From contig NZ_FQVO01000008.1 in NCBI RefSeq assembly GCF_900129385.1, forward strand, positions 1-64,000: a DNA stretch of 64,000 nucleotides, given 5' to 3'. Made by a program: the position numbers and the translations under genes. The stretch is from Chryseobacterium takakiae. GTDB lineage: Bacteria > Bacteroidota > Bacteroidia > Flavobacteriales > Weeksellaceae. Positions 24,881 to 35,351 of this stretch are shown piece by piece (position 1 is the first letter of the stretch; each line of letters starts with the position of its first letter). Below the pieces are notes generated by a model. It was not told the origin of the DNA. It was given only the letters and a program-made list of their open reading frames with translations, and did not search any database.

Positions 24881-27540
24881 TTTTTCCGCAAGACTCCTTT
24901 TAGAAAGCCTTTCTTTTGTTTATCATTTTCTTTTACCTTTTCTGTTTCGGGATTCTTCTTCAAAGCTTGTCCAACTTCTTTGGCAGACGCTTTCATCTCT
25001 TTCACATCCTGTTTTACATTTTTTACAGTTGCAGCCGTTTTATCAACCGTTTTCTTGGCCTTGTCAATATTGATTCCTATTAATGTTTTCTTTAGTCCCT
25101 GCTCAATTCCTTTCCAGAAAAGATTGAAAAATGATTTGGTAGGATCTCTTTCCACATCTTCCACATCCACGTCTTCCGGAAGCTTTCCGGAATCAGATTT
25201 CACCAACAGGTTGGCAACCGCTGTAAGAAAACCTTTTTTCTCACGATTGTCTTTATCCAGAATGGTTACTTTAAGATCTTTATGTTTAAGATTGAATTTC
25301 CCGTTCAGTCCTTTGGGATTTCCCCTGAAATTAAAAAGCATTTCCTGAATAGTTCCGGTAGCCGTAACGTGAAGGTAAGGTCTGATAAACGGGTTGATTC
25401 CTGTAGCCGGAAGATTGGTTGTTCGCCCCGAAATCGCAAAACGGTCGTTCTGGTCTGCAACATCAAAATTCCAGTTTACCGCAAGCGGCGCCAGATTCAT
25501 AAAAGAACAGTTGATTTTAATATCAACCCGGGTTGGATTTCCTTTGATTTTGGCAGAATTTAAATTTTTAACATTCATACTAAAATTACTGAAGGTCAAT
25601 TTACCGGGGCCGGCACTTTCAGGCGTATCTTCTTCGTAGACTAATTTAGAATCTTTAAGGTTAAGATTATTAACAACCATCGGGATTTTTATGGATCTCA
25701 GCATTCTTGAATATAATGGCTTTTCCTTCGGATCATCTTCCGGAATTTTACTCCTGAAAATATTGGCATCTGCATTATGGATCATAACATTAGAAGCGCG
25801 TATGAGCTTCTGATCAGAAAACAGATCCCAGGTCCCGTTTGCCGTGATCTGACTCGCTTTAATATCATATAAATCGCTTTCTACAGGGATCATTCTGATA
25901 AACTGAGCTCTTGATACCAAAGGCTTCATTACAAATGAATTTACATTTACCGTATTTTGATTAAGCTTTAAAGATCCGGCGGTCATATTATAGAACTTGG
26001 TCCTATAACCGAAATTTTTAGTTGAAATGCTGTATTTGTTTATTTTTGCTTCAATTCCGGAATTATCTTTTTTGGTAATTAATTGAATATCATTAACCGT
26101 AGCATTCAGATCCTCAAAACTAAGCGGCTGATTATTTTTAGAATAAATAATATTTGAATTTTGTAACGCAACTTTTCTGATGATTATTGGAAACTGAATT
26201 CCTTTGAAATCCGGTTTTTTATGATTCAAAGACTTTCCTGTTCCTGCGGTGATTTTTCCTTTGACACGGCTCATCAGAATTTCATTGATATCAAGATTCA
26301 TCTTTTTATCCGTAAAATCCCATTTATTAATCGTAAAACGGACATAATCCGTTACAAGATTCATTGAGGTCTTCTCAGGAGCACTCTCATTCGGAATAAC
26401 AGAAATATTTTTTATTTCACCTTTTCTAGGATTTATAACAATACTTCCAAATTTAAAATCCTGGTGGTTGGAAAACAATACATCTCTTCCGGAAACCTGG
26501 AAATTTTTATATCCTACAGGAATGAGCTCTTCTCTTGTTTCTTTGTCAAATCTAAGCTGATTAACGTCAACGTTAAGATGTTTAGCATATAAAAGCTTAT
26601 TACCATCAGGTTTCATTATCTGTACGGTAGCATTGCTCATTTTTATATTTTCCAGGTTCATCTCAAAGTCGGAAGGCTTCTTTACCTTAATAGGAATAAC
26701 ATCAGTAGTATAAACCAGGAGATTGGGTTCATAAAAACTTGCATTGGCAAGAGATAGCTTATTCTTTTTCAAAACAAGATCTTTGAACTCCATTTTTTTA
26801 ATGGCAAACTGGAAAAGCTTATTTTTTTTAGGATAATATTTTTTAAACTGCTCAAAATCCAGTACGGGAACGAGCTGAAAATTGTTAATCGTCATTTGCC
26901 CGTCTGATGTTTTAATAGAGTCTATCTTGAGTGCATACACATCATCGGGACGAACGAAGAAATTCTTTCCTTTAATATCATATGTATCAAAAACAACGGG
27001 AAGTTTATCTTCCACAGATTCTTCGGTAAGCTGAAGATTTTCCACATACAGATCAAGATCCTGAACTGAAAGAAATTTTTGTTTGGTATGTTTGAAAATA
27101 CTGATATTCCCATCATTGATCCTAATATTCTCAAATTTTACGGGGTTTCTCTTTTTCCCGGTTTTATCATCAACCGGTTTTGCGAGAATTACGTTGAGAT
27201 TTGGTTTTGAAAGTAAAAGATCAGATGAACTGATCTGCTTATTGAATACCGCATCATAAATCCCGAAACGGCTTATTTTAAGTGTATCAATGGTGCCTTG
27301 AAGCCCTATTACGTTATTGTTTTGGGGATTTTTATTATTGACAGATATTTCCGTCGCAAGAATATTTCCCGAAAGCAAATCTACTTCAAGACTTTTATAG
27401 GAAACCTTATAATCGGTATTGTTTTTAATGTAATTGGGAAGTTGAGTCTTAAGCCAGATGTTAAGTCCGAAGTTCGCCAATAAAATGATCACCAACAAAA
27501 CTCCCAGACCAACCAATAGCTTTTTTACCCACTTTTTCAT
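24859..27540 (-). CDS. AsmA-like / DUF748 large envelope protein
   Basis: 893 aa. One N-terminal transmembrane helix (about 7-28) anchors a long periplasmic part. The opening QLPNYIKNNTDYKVSYKSLEVDLLSGNI and the repeated strand-turn pattern are typical of AsmA/TamB-type bridge proteins, which shape long grooves for lipid movement between membranes. The C-terminal region (about 690-770, THLHVTATGTIQEMLFNFRG-like) fits the AsmA_2/DUF748 fold, and the last 80 residues are Lys/Glu-rich coiled coil. The DUF2797 gene lies just upstream on the same strand (24-nt gap). Confidence 0.75.
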   Translation of the reverse strand: MKKWVKKLLVGLGVLLVIILLANFGLNIWLKTQLPNYIKNNTDYKVSYKSLEVDLLSGNILATEISVNNKNPQNNNVIGLQGTIDTLKISRFGIYDAVFNKQISSSDLLLSKPNLNVILAKPVDDKTGKKRNPVKFENIRINDGNISIFKHTKQKFLSVQDLDLYVENLQLTEESVEDKLPVVFDTYDIKGKNFFVRPDDVYALKIDSIKTSDGQMTINNFQLVPVLDFEQFKKYYPKKNKLFQFAIKKMEFKDLVLKKNKLSLANASFYEPNLLVYTTDVIPIKVKKPSDFEMNLENIKMSNATVQIMKPDGNKLLYAKHLNVDVNQLRFDKETREELIPVGYKNFQVSGRDVLFSNHQDFKFGSIVINPRKGEIKNISVIPNESAPEKTSMNLVTDYVRFTINKWDFTDKKMNLDINEILMSRVKGKITAGTGKSLNHKKPDFKGIQFPIIIRKVALQNSNIIYSKNNQPLSFEDLNATVNDIQLITKKDNSGIEAKINKYSISTKNFGYRTKFYNMTAGSLKLNQNTVNVNSFVMKPLVSRAQFIRMIPVESDLYDIKASQITANGTWDLFSDQKLIRASNVMIHNADANIFRSKIPEDDPKEKPLYSRMLRSIKIPMVVNNLNLKDSKLVYEEDTPESAGPGKLTFSNFSMNVKNLNSAKIKGNPTRVDIKINCSFMNLAPLAVNWNFDVADQNDRFAISGRTTNLPATGINPFIRPYLHVTATGTIQEMLFNFRGNPKGLNGKFNLKHKDLKVTILDKDNREKKGFLTAVANLLVKSDSGKLPEDVDVEDVERDPTKSFFNLFWKGIEQGLKKTLIGINIDKAKKTVDKTAATVKNVKQDVKEMKASAKEVGQALKKNPETEKVKENDKQKKGFLKGVLRKKEKSETE

Positions 27541-27564
27541 GTTTACATATTTTGCTTATTTAAA

Positions 27565-28362
27565 TCAGCTCCTGACATTGAGCTCTATAAAATACCCTTC
27601 ATGGCCTCTTACATTCATGAACTCTCCCCCATCAAAACCGAGATACTGTCCTTTTATACCGGTAAGCTTTCCGGTAAATTCCGGTCTTTTATCAAGCGTA
27701 AAGGATGTTACTTTTTCAGGCTTTTCGAAAGGATAATCAAATCTCCAGAGCGTTTCGCCTTCACTGTAAAATTTCTGGAAATCATCAGGAAAATATTCTT
27801 TTATTTTCTGCTGGAAATCTGCCAGGTCAATATCATCTTCCAGGTCATCCTGGAGCATTTTTTTCCAGCTGGTTTTATCAGGAACATGCTGTTTGAGAGC
27901 AACTTCAATCATCCCTGCTTCATACCGATTCTCGGTTCTCGCAATAGGCAGAGCAAAAGTCGCGCCCTGATCAATCCATCTTGTAGGAATCTGCGTATTT
28001 CTTGTCACGCCCACCTTTACTTCTCCCGTATAAGCAAGATACACCGTATGAGGCTGAAGCTGAATTCCCTTTTCTATCTCCAAATCCCGTTCCGCAATTC
28101 CGAGATGTGCTGTGGAAAGTTCTGGACGGATGATTGTATCGCTTGCATAAGGACTTTCAAAAAAACAGTTTTTGCAGAAACCCATTCTGTAAATCGGTTT
28201 ATTTTCCTGGCAGTTCACACATTGAAAACCCGTATGCTTTATCGTTAATTCTTTCCCGAATAATTCATTCATATGAATAAGATCACCGGAAAGATTTAGA
28301 TAATACTGAATAGGCTCATCATTGAAGCTCGTCATTTTTAAAATTTGTCCCTGAAACTGCAT
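27565..28362 (-). CDS. DUF2797 protein with a zinc-ribbon-like motif
   Basis: 265 aa. Four cysteines in CVNCQEN ... CKNCFF (about 48-68) form a zinc-ribbon-like pair of CxxC knuckles. Family segments GEVKVGVTRNTQIPTRWIDQGA (about 128-150) and KGQYLGFDGGEFMNVRGHEGYF near the C-terminus identify DUF2797. The GVTRxxQIPTRWIDQGA stretch resembles GIY-YIG-like folds in related families, but catalysis is not shown. It is upstream of the AsmA-like gene and divergent from the epimerase gene. Confidence 0.8.
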   Translation of the reverse strand: MQFQGQILKMTSFNDEPIQYYLNLSGDLIHMNELFGKELTIKHTGFQCVNCQENKPIYRMGFCKNCFFESPYASDTIIRPELSTAHLGIAERDLEIEKGIQLQPHTVYLAYTGEVKVGVTRNTQIPTRWIDQGATFALPIARTENRYEAGMIEVALKQHVPDKTSWKKMLQDDLEDDIDLADFQQKIKEYFPDDFQKFYSEGETLWRFDYPFEKPEKVTSFTLDKRPEFTGKLTGIKGQYLGFDGGEFMNVRGHEGYFIELNVRS

Positions 28363-28372
28363 ATTGTGTATA

Positions 28373-28388
28373 TTACTTTATAAAGTAA
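28373..28388. promoter_or_regulatory. Perfect 16-bp palindrome, candidate operator
   Basis: TTACTTTATAAAGTAA lies between the divergent DUF2797 and epimerase genes, 11 nt before the DUF2797 ATG. Its symmetry and place suit a dimeric repressor, but no cognate regulator is nearby. Confidence 0.35.
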
Positions 28389-28421
28389 AAGTAATGATTA
28401 TATTTTCAAAAAATAAATTTA

Positions 28422-28429
28422 TATTTTTG
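28422..28429 (+). promoter_or_regulatory. -7 promoter box of the epimerase gene
   Basis: TATTTTTG matches TAnnTTTG and ends 19 nt before the ATG at 28449. Confidence 0.5.
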
Positions 28430-28448
28430 CTCCAATAAAAAGTCACAA

Positions 28449-29471
28449 ATGGTCTATCTTGTAACAGGCGGAAGCGGATTCATTGGTTCTCATCTGGTAG
28501 AACAATTATTAAAAAAGGGACATTCTGTCATAAACATTGACAATTTTGATGATTTTTACAATTATCAGATAAAAATTAAGAATACTTTAGATTCAATACA
28601 GAATTTTTCGGATTTTGAGTTTGTGGAAAAGCAGGAGGATATTGCAAGACTGATTTCCATGACGAAATCAGAACGATACACCTTATATTACCAGGACATC
28701 CGTGATAAGGAAGGACTTGAAAAAATCTTCCGGGAGCATTCTATCGACATGGTAATCCATCTTGCAGCTCTTGCCGGGGTACGTCCTTCCCTCGAAAGAC
28801 CTTTGGAATACGAAGAAGTGAATATCCGCGGAACCATGAACCTCTGGGAACTCTGCAAAGAATTTAAGGTTAAAAAAGTTGTTGCTGCTTCTTCATCAAG
28901 CGTATACGGAAACAATGAAAAAATTCCCTTCGCTGAAACCGACAATGTAGACAATCCTATTTCTCCCTATGCAGCAACTAAAAAATGCGGTGAAATCTTA
29001 GGTCACGTGTATCATGATTTATATAAAATCGACATGATCCAGCTGCGTTTTTTCACGGTGTATGGCCCCAGACAAAGACCGGATCTTGCCATTCATAAAT
29101 TCACAAAATTAATCTCAGAAGATCAGGAAGTCCCTTTCTACGGTGATGGTACAACAGCAAGAGATTATACTTTCATTGATGATATTATTGACGGAATATT
29201 GAAGTCAGTTCATTATTTAGAAACCCATTCCGATATCTATGAAATTATTAATCTCGGCGAAAGTGAAGTGATTACTCTTAATGAAATGCTGTCTGCTATA
29301 GAACAGACTTTAGGAAAATCTGCCATCCGAAAAAATCTGCCAATGCAGCCCGGAGATGTACTGAAAACCAACGCAGATATTACAAAAGCTATGACATTAA
29401 TCGGCTATAAACCTGACACCAACTTCCAAAATGGCATAAAAATTTTTGTGGAATGGTTTTTGAGAAAATGA
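28449..29471 (+). CDS. NAD-dependent sugar-nucleotide epimerase (UDP-glucuronate 4-epimerase-like)
   Basis: 340 aa, extended short-chain dehydrogenase. The NAD loop is VTGGSGFIGSHLVEQL (about 5-20); the catalytic set is Ser in AASSSSVYG and the YxxxK pair in SPYAATKKCGE (about 174-184). RFFTVYGPRQRPDLAIHKF is the signature of the UDP-glucuronate/galacturonate 4-epimerase group. It probably supplies uronic acid for surface polysaccharide, but no glycosyltransferase is adjacent. Monocistronic. Confidence 0.85.
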   Translation: MVYLVTGGSGFIGSHLVEQLLKKGHSVINIDNFDDFYNYQIKIKNTLDSIQNFSDFEFVEKQEDIARLISMTKSERYTLYYQDIRDKEGLEKIFREHSIDMVIHLAALAGVRPSLERPLEYEEVNIRGTMNLWELCKEFKVKKVVAASSSSVYGNNEKIPFAETDNVDNPISPYAATKKCGEILGHVYHDLYKIDMIQLRFFTVYGPRQRPDLAIHKFTKLISEDQEVPFYGDGTTARDYTFIDDIIDGILKSVHYLETHSDIYEIINLGESEVITLNEMLSAIEQTLGKSAIRKNLPMQPGDVLKTNADITKAMTLIGYKPDTNFQNGIKIFVEWFLRK

Positions 29472-29586
29472 CTGCAAACAGGCTGACATCACACCAGAAC
29501 AAAGGTTTGTGATTCACCATGAACAAAAATTAATAAAAAGAATTGAAAATCAGGTGTAAAAAAGCATATAATATAAGCTATTTTTA

Positions 29587-29594
29587 TACTTTTG
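29587..29594 (+). promoter_or_regulatory. -7 promoter box of the DUF2795 gene
   Basis: TACTTTTG matches TAnnTTTG and ends 18 nt before ATG 29613. Confidence 0.5.
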
Positions 29595-29612
29595 CAAAAA
29601 AATTAGAAAATT

Positions 29613-29834
29613 ATGTACTGGACATTAGAATTAGCCTCATATTTAAGTGACGCACCTTGGCCAATGACAAAAGCAGAGCTTATTGATTACGCAATCAGAA
29701 CTGGTGCACCTATGGAAGTAGTGGAAAACCTTCAGGCAATTGAAGATGAAGGAGAGATTTACGAATCTATTGAAGAAGTTTGGAGTGATTATCCTACCGA
29801 TGAAGACTTCCTTTGGAACGAAGACGAATATTAA
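29613..29834 (+). CDS. DUF2795 small protein
   Basis: 73 aa, acidic. It begins MYWTLELASYLSDAPWPMTK and continues AELIDYAIRTGAPMEVVENLQ, the two-helix DUF2795 fold, with a C-terminal tail rich in Glu, Asp and aromatic residues. Function unknown. It lies 127 nt before secA on the same strand, separated by a repeat-rich spacer, a spatial order often seen in flavobacteria. Confidence 0.85.
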   Translation: MYWTLELASYLSDAPWPMTKAELIDYAIRTGAPMEVVENLQAIEDEGEIYESIEEVWSDYPTDEDFLWNEDEY

Positions 29835-29835
29835 T

Positions 29836-29961
29836 TAAAAGCAATCAGGCTTTAGGCATCGCTTAGAGCTTTTTTGCCCTTTTTTATACATCAATTTTAC
29901 ACGAAAAGCGTGTTATTTAAAACGCTTAAAGCATACGCTTTAGGCATAAAGCAAAAAATTT
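29836..29961 (+). repeat. AGC/TTA-rich degenerate repeat spacer before secA
   Basis: The spacer contains short units such as CGCTTAAAGCATACGCTTTA and ends GCATAAAGCAAAAAA (29944-29958) three bases before secA. The same 15 bases occur at 57780-57794, two bases before murD. AAGCGT and ACGCTT form a small inverted repeat around 29902-29923. Confidence 0.5.
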
Positions 29962-32900
29962 ATGAGTTTTTTAAACAAAGTTCTTAAAGGGTTTTTGGGA
30001 GACAAAAAAGCGCAGGACCTAAAAGAAGTAAAAAAAGTTGTAACAAAAATCAAAGCTGTTGAGCCTACTATTCAACAGTTGTCTGACGATGGCCTGAGAG
30101 AAAAAACTGCTGAATTTAAAGAGAGCATTAAATCTGCAACCGGCAAAATCACAGCTCAGATAGAACAGATACAAGAGCAGATAAAAAATTCGAAAAACGT
30201 TGACGAAAAAGAAGCGCTTTTTTCAAAAATTGAGGCTCTAAAAAAGGAATCATACGACATTGAGGAAAAAGTCCTCAGCCAGATTCTTCCTGAAGCTTTT
30301 GCTTTAGTAAAAGAAACAGCAAGAAGATGGGCACAAAACGGAGAAATCCGTGTAACTGCAACCGACTGGGACAGACAACTGGCTGCAACAGGTAAAGATT
30401 TCCTTGAAATCCAGGGAGATCAGGCGGTTTGGAAAAACTCATGGAATGCTGCCGGAACTCAGGTAAACTGGGATATGGTACACTATGATGTACAGTTTAT
30501 CGGAGGGGTAATTCTTCACAGCGGTAAAATTGCCGAAATGGCAACCGGGGAAGGTAAAACCTTAGTAGGAACACTTCCTATTTTCTTAAACGCACTTCCG
30601 GGAAGAGGAGTTCATGTGGTAACAGTAAACGATTATCTTGCCAAAAGAGACTCGGCCTGGATGGGACCACTGTACCAATTCCACGGAATGTCAATCGACT
30701 GTATCGACAATCATCAGCCGAATTCAGACGGAAGAAGAAAAGCCTACAATTCCGATATTACTTACGGTACCAATAACGAATTCGGATTCGATTACCTGAG
30801 AGATAACATGGTAACTTCTCCTTCAGAGCTTGTACAAAGAGAACTGAACTTTGCCATTGTCGATGAGGTTGACTCCGTATTGGTAGATGACGCAAGAACG
30901 CCGCTCATTATCTCCGGTCCCGTTCCTCAGGGAGACAGACAGGAATTTGATGTGCTGAAACCGTCTATCGACAGAATTGTTGAAGTTCAGAAAAAAACCG
31001 TTTCTGCCATTTTTAATGAAGCGAAGAAACTAATAGCTGCAGGAAATACTAAAGAAGGAGGATTCAAATTGCTTCAGGCTTACAGAGGACTTCCTAAAAG
31101 CAGACAATTAATTAAATTTTTATCAGAAAGCGGAAACCGCGCATTGCTTCAGAAAGTGGAAGCACAATATATGCAGGACAACAACCGTGATATGCCGATT
31201 GTAGATAAAGATTTATATTTCGTAATCGAGGAAAAGAACAATCAGGTAGATCTTACTGACAAAGGTGTTGAGTACATGTCGCAGGGTAACTCTGATCCTA
31301 ATTTCTTCGTTCTTCCTGATATAGGAACGGAAATCGCAGAGCTGGAAGCTAAAAATCTTTCAAAAGAAGAAGAGTTCGAGGCTAAAGAAAAATTATTCTC
31401 CGAATTTGCCGAAAAATCCGAAAGGGTTCACACAATGAGCCAATTGCTTAAAGCCTATACCTTATTTGAAAAAGATGATGAATATGTGGTAATTGACGGT
31501 GAGGTAAAAATCGTTGATGAGCAGACTGGCCGTATCATGGAAGGAAGACGTTATTCAGATGGTCTTCACCAGGCGATCGAAGCAAAAGAAAACGTAAAAA
31601 TCGAAGCGGCTACACAAACGTTTGCCACCATTACCCTTCAGAACTATTTCCGTATGTACAACAAGCTTGCGGGGATGACGGGTACTGCTGAAACGGAAGC
31701 AGGTGAGCTTTGGGAAATTTATAAATTAGACGTTGTGGTAATTCCTACCAACCGTCCGATTTTAAGACATGATAAACAGGATCTGGTTTACAAAACCAAC
31801 CGTGAAAAATACAATGCCGTCATTGAAGAAATTGAAAAACTTACTGCTGCCGGAAGACCAGTGTTGGTTGGTACAACTTCGGTTGAGATTTCTCAGTTAT
31901 TATCAAAAGCACTCCAATTGAGAAAAATCCCGCATCAGGTATTGAATGCGAAACTTCACAAAAAGGAGGCAGAGATTGTTGCAGGAGCTGGACAGCCGGG
32001 CGTGGTAACCATTGCTACAAACATGGCCGGACGTGGTACGGATATTAAGCTGACTAAAGAAGTAAAAGAAGCAGGAGGTTTGGCGATTATCGGTACGGAA
32101 AGACATGATTCAAGACGTGTTGACAGACAGCTGAGAGGTAGAGCGGGACGTCAGGGAGACCCGGGAAGTTCACAGTTCTATGTATCTCTTGAAGATAACT
32201 TAATGCGTCTTTTCGGCTCTGAAAGAATTGCTAAAATGATGGACAGAATGGGTCACAAAGAAGGTGAAGTGATTCAGCATTCAATGATCTCTAAATCTAT
32301 CGAAAGAGCGCAGAAAAAAGTAGAAGAAAACAACTTCGGGACAAGAAAGAGACTTCTTGAATACGATGACGTAATGAACAAACAGCGTGATGTAATCTAC
32401 AAGAGAAGAAAGAATGCATTATTCGGAGATCACCTGAAGTACGATATCACGAATATGATTTTTGATGTTGCCAACTCCATCGTTGCTAAAGGTAAAGCTT
32501 CAGGTAGCTATAAAGATTTCGAATACGAGATCATCAAAACATTCACGATGGAATCTCCTGTTTCCGAAAATGATTTCAAGAGCAAAAGCATTCAGGATTT
32601 AACCAATATCCTTTTCAAAGCTGCTCAGGAAGATTATCAGATGAAATTGAATTTACTGAAAGAAAAATCTTTCCCGATTATTGAAAATGTATATCAAAAT
32701 CAGGGGTCAATGTTCAAAATGATTCAGGTTCCTTTCACAGATGGCCACAAAACAATGACCATTGTTACCGATCTTAAAGAAGCTTACGAAACGCAATGCG
32801 ACAGCTTGATCAACGATTTTGAGAAAAATATTACTTTATCAATCATTGATGAAAACTGGAAGCTTCACCTTCGTGAGATGGATGATTTAAGAAGATCTTC

Positions 32901-33036
32901 CCAGGGTGCTGTTTATGAGCAGAAAGATCCGCTGGTAATCTACAAGCAAGAATCTTTCCACTTATTCAGTGAAATGATCGACAAATTAAATAAAGAAATT
33001 ATTTCATTCTTATACAAAGGAGAAATTCCAGCTTAA
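29962..33036 (+). CDS. secA: Preprotein translocase ATPase SecA
   Basis: 1024 aa. SecA drives post-translational export through SecYEG. Visible are [21 protein letters not shown] (Walker A, about 178-198), [33 protein letters not shown] (DEAD-like box), [21 protein letters not shown] and [14 protein letters not shown]. It carries extra coiled sequence at about 50-85 and 340-380, as usual in Bacteroidota, and lacks the C-terminal zinc-binding SecB tail seen in E. coli. It is monocistronic with a terminator. Confidence 0.98.
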   Translation: MSFLNKVLKGFLGDKKAQDLKEVKKVVTKIKAVEPTIQQLSDDGLREKTAEFKESIKSATGKITAQIEQIQEQIKNSKNVDEKEALFSKIEALKKESYDIEEKVLSQILPEAFALVKETARRWAQNGEIRVTATDWDRQLAATGKDFLEIQGDQAVWKNSWNAAGTQVNWDMVHYDVQFIGGVILHSGKIAEMATGEGKTLVGTLPIFLNALPGRGVHVVTVNDYLAKRDSAWMGPLYQFHGMSIDCIDNHQPNSDGRRKAYNSDITYGTNNEFGFDYLRDNMVTSPSELVQRELNFAIVDEVDSVLVDDARTPLIISGPVPQGDRQEFDVLKPSIDRIVEVQKKTVSAIFNEAKKLIAAGNTKEGGFKLLQAYRGLPKSRQLIKFLSESGNRALLQKVEAQYMQDNNRDMPIVDKDLYFVIEEKNNQVDLTDKGVEYMSQGNSDPNFFVLPDIGTEIAELEAKNLSKEEEFEAKEKLFSEFAEKSERVHTMSQLLKAYTLFEKDDEYVVIDGEVKIVDEQTGRIMEGRRYSDGLHQAIEAKENVKIEAATQTFATITLQNYFRMYNKLAGMTGTAETEAGELWEIYKLDVVVIPTNRPILRHDKQDLVYKTNREKYNAVIEEIEKLTAAGRPVLVGTTSVEISQLLSKALQLRKIPHQVLNAKLHKKEAEIVAGAGQPGVVTIATNMAGRGTDIKLTKEVKEAGGLAIIGTERHDSRRVDRQLRGRAGRQGDPGSSQFYVSLEDNLMRLFGSERIAKMMDRMGHKEGEVIQHSMISKSIERAQKKVEENNFGTRKRLLEYDDVMNKQRDVIYKRRKNALFGDHLKYDITNMIFDVANSIVAKGKASGSYKDFEYEIIKTFTMESPVSENDFKSKSIQDLTNILFKAAQEDYQMKLNLLKEKSFPIIENVYQNQGSMFKMIQVPFTDGHKTMTIVTDLKEAYETQCDSLINDFEKNITLSIIDENWKLHLREMDDLRRSSQGAVYEQKDPLVIYKQESFHLFSEMIDKLNKEIISFLYKGEIPA

Positions 33037-33055
33037 GAAAAATAATTTAATATAC

Positions 33056-33092
33056 AAAAGCCGCTTCAGAATTGCATGGAGCGGCTTTTATT
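33056..33092 (+). terminator. secA terminator
   Basis: AAAAGCCGCT (33056-33065) pairs with AGCGGCTTTT (33080-33089) around a 14-nt loop region that can add two more pairs, followed by ATTATTT. Confidence 0.85.
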
Positions 33093-33137
33093 ATTTGCTG
33101 TATATTAATATTATGATAAATATCAACTCGATTATTT

Positions 33138-33166
33138 ATTTAGAATAATTAAAAACAATATATTTG
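33138..33166 (+). promoter_or_regulatory. TonB-receptor promoter with Fur/DtxR-like operator candidate
   Basis: ATTTAGAATAATTAAAAA (33138-33155) is close to the symmetric form TTTAGAATAATTCTAAA and lies just before a TATATTTG -7 box (33159-33166), the place where a repressor would block RNA polymerase. A related sequence, inverted, precedes the PepSY gene at 38829. The iron-uptake context supports a metal-responsive regulator. Confidence 0.45.
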
Positions 33167-33183
33167 CAAAAAATTTGAGTTTC

Positions 33184-35313
33184 ATGAAAAATGTACTGAT
33201 CTGCGCTTCGCTGTTAGGTTCTATGCTAACTTTTGCCCAGGAAAACGATACGATTAAGTCGAATAATATTGACGAGGTTATTGTAACGGGTTATATTACC
33301 AAAAACAGTGAATCGGCTAATAAAATGCCTCTAAAAGACATTGAAAATCCACAGGTATACAATACCGTAAATAAAAATGTCATTAAGGAACAGGTTGCAA
33401 CCAATATTAATGATGCTTTAAAAAACGTAACAGGTATAGCAAGACTATGGGAATCCACAGGGAGAGGCAATGATGGTGGAGAATATTATACCATGAGAGG
33501 TTTTTCTTTACAGCCAACATTGCTAAACGGAATGCCTTCATTTAATAATGGAACTATTGATCCGGCTGGAATTGAAACAATAGAAGCCATAAAAGGACCT
33601 TCCGGGACATTATACGGAGGAAGCGTGATCTCTTACGGAGGTTTATTAAATGTTGTTACCAAAAGACCATACAATTATTTAGGAGGTGAAATTGGATATG
33701 TATTAGGAGGATATGGTTTAAACAGAGTTACAGCAGATGTCAATACTCCCATTGGAAAAAATTTATATGCAAGGATAAATGCGGCCTATCAAAAACAGAA
33801 TTCTTTTCAGGATGCAGGTTCCTATGAATCAATTTATGTAGCACCTTCAGTAAAATACATTGTCAATGACCGGTTGACATTTACAGTAAATACTGAAATA
33901 AAGAAATCAGACGCTGTAAATGCTCCAATGATCTTTTTAAGCAGATACAGCCCACTTTCATTTAATTCAATTGATTTGTTTGAACAGAACTATAAAAAGT
34001 CATATACAAGCAATGATTTAAGTATTAAAAATACAACGTTTAACATCCAGGCGCAGGCCAATTACAAAATTTCAGATAATTGGACTTCCCAAACCATTGT
34101 TTCAAGAGGAAATACAAAAACGGACGGATACAACCAATACTTATGGGATTCTGCAAATGGTGACGAATTCACAAGATACATTTCAAAATTAGGTGGAGAA
34201 ACCAACACAACAGGAATCCAGCAAAATTTCGTTGGAAACTTCAATATCGGAAAAGTTAAGAATAAGCTTTTATTTGGTTTAGATTATTTCCAAAGACAAT
34301 TCTTATTAGGCGGTACAGGATGGGCAGGATTCGGAACGGTTTCTTTAGTTAACCAGACAGATACTAAGGCTGGAGAATTAAACCAGGCTGCGGTCAACAC
34401 TGCATTGGCATCCACCCAAAATGCAATCGGTACCATGGAAACAAAAATATACAGTGCTTATATTTCAGATGTTGTATATATTCTTCCTAACTTATCTGCG
34501 ATGCTTAGCGCAAGGGTTGACCATTTTACAGGAAACCCAACCGCATATGCCGTTGAAGAGTCAAAAGCAACAACTACTTTCTCTCCAAAATTAGGATTGG
34601 TATACCAGCCTATTCAGGATAAATTATCAATTTTCGCCAATTACATGAATGGCTTCCAAAATGTTGAACCCGTTCAGAATGTAGCTTCAGACGGAAGCAA
34701 GTATTTTGCTTATTTCGATCCCGAACATGCCAATCAGTGGGAAGTTGGGACAAAAGCAAGCTTGGTTAAAGATAAATTATCAATTACGGCAAGTTATTAC
34801 AATATTAAAGTTAAGGACAAAGTAATGCCGGATCCTGCGAATGCCCAAAACAGTATCCAGGGAGGAGAAGTGGAAAGTAAAGGTTTCGAAGTAAGCGCTG
34901 TTGGAAGTCCTGTTAATGGCCTGAATATTATTGCCGGATTTAGCCACAATGACAGTGAAGTTACAGTGGGAGACCCTACTTATGTTGGATACCGTCCGGA
35001 AGAAGCAGGCCCTAAAAATCTTTTCAATTTCTGGGCAAACTATAAAATACAGGAAGGAGCGCTAAGAAATGTAGGAATTGGTTTCGGAGCCAATTCTGCC
35101 AGTGAGCATTATACTTTAAACAGGGCTTCAATAGGAACATTCGCTATCCCGAGTTATGCAGTTTTCAATGCTGCCCTTTCATATAATGAAGATAAATATA
35201 GTGTAATTCTGAAGCTGGATAATATTGCCAATAAAAAATATTTCTCAGGCTGGTCCACAGTAACACCACAACGATTAAGAACCGTATCATTAAGCTTAAG
35301 TTACAGATTCTAA
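33184..35313 (+). CDS. TonB-dependent siderophore receptor
   Basis: 709 aa from ATG 33184. A signal peptide (about 1-19, SMLTFAQ) is followed by the TonB-box/plug region IDEVIVTGYITKN, the plug with NINDALKNVTGI, EYYTMRGFSLQPTLLNGMPSF and GIETIEAIKGPSGTLYGGSVISYGG. The 22-strand barrel ends in the aromatic SLSLSYRF. This is the layout of ferric-siderophore receptors. A TTG three codons upstream would give a longer form, but the ATG suits the signal peptide better. A hairpin then separates it from the PepSY gene. Confidence 0.9.
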   Translation: MKNVLICASLLGSMLTFAQENDTIKSNNIDEVIVTGYITKNSESANKMPLKDIENPQVYNTVNKNVIKEQVATNINDALKNVTGIARLWESTGRGNDGGEYYTMRGFSLQPTLLNGMPSFNNGTIDPAGIETIEAIKGPSGTLYGGSVISYGGLLNVVTKRPYNYLGGEIGYVLGGYGLNRVTADVNTPIGKNLYARINAAYQKQNSFQDAGSYESIYVAPSVKYIVNDRLTFTVNTEIKKSDAVNAPMIFLSRYSPLSFNSIDLFEQNYKKSYTSNDLSIKNTTFNIQAQANYKISDNWTSQTIVSRGNTKTDGYNQYLWDSANGDEFTRYISKLGGETNTTGIQQNFVGNFNIGKVKNKLLFGLDYFQRQFLLGGTGWAGFGTVSLVNQTDTKAGELNQAAVNTALASTQNAIGTMETKIYSAYISDVVYILPNLSAMLSARVDHFTGNPTAYAVEESKATTTFSPKLGLVYQPIQDKLSIFANYMNGFQNVEPVQNVASDGSKYFAYFDPEHANQWEVGTKASLVKDKLSITASYYNIKVKDKVMPDPANAQNSIQGGEVESKGFEVSAVGSPVNGLNIIAGFSHNDSEVTVGDPTYVGYRPEEAGPKNLFNFWANYKIQEGALRNVGIGFGANSASEHYTLNRASIGTFAIPSYAVFNAALSYNEDKYSVILKLDNIANKKYFSGWSTVTPQRLRTVSLSLSYRF

Positions 35314-35319
35314 AAATTT

Positions 35320-35350
35320 AAAGTTAACCCCATCGAGGGTTAACTTTTAT
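35320..35350 (+). terminator. Hairpin between TonB receptor and PepSY genes
   Basis: AAAGTTAACCC (35320-35330) and GGGTTAACTTT (35337-35347) form a perfect 11-bp stem followed by TATTAT. The PepSY ATG begins 4 nt after the stem, so it may be a partial terminator that lowers downstream expression. Confidence 0.7.
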
Positions 35351-35351
35351 T

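Noticed and set aside
24746..25348. 200-codon plus-strand frame over the end of the AsmA-like gene
   Set aside because: Composition is Phe/Ser-rich, the mirror of the Lys/Glu-rich C-terminus on the minus strand. No motif.
27601..28248. Long plus-strand open frame (215 codons) opposite DUF2797
   Set aside because: It lies wholly antisense to a recognised family gene, has no family motif and no promoter; it is a by-product of codon usage on the other strand.
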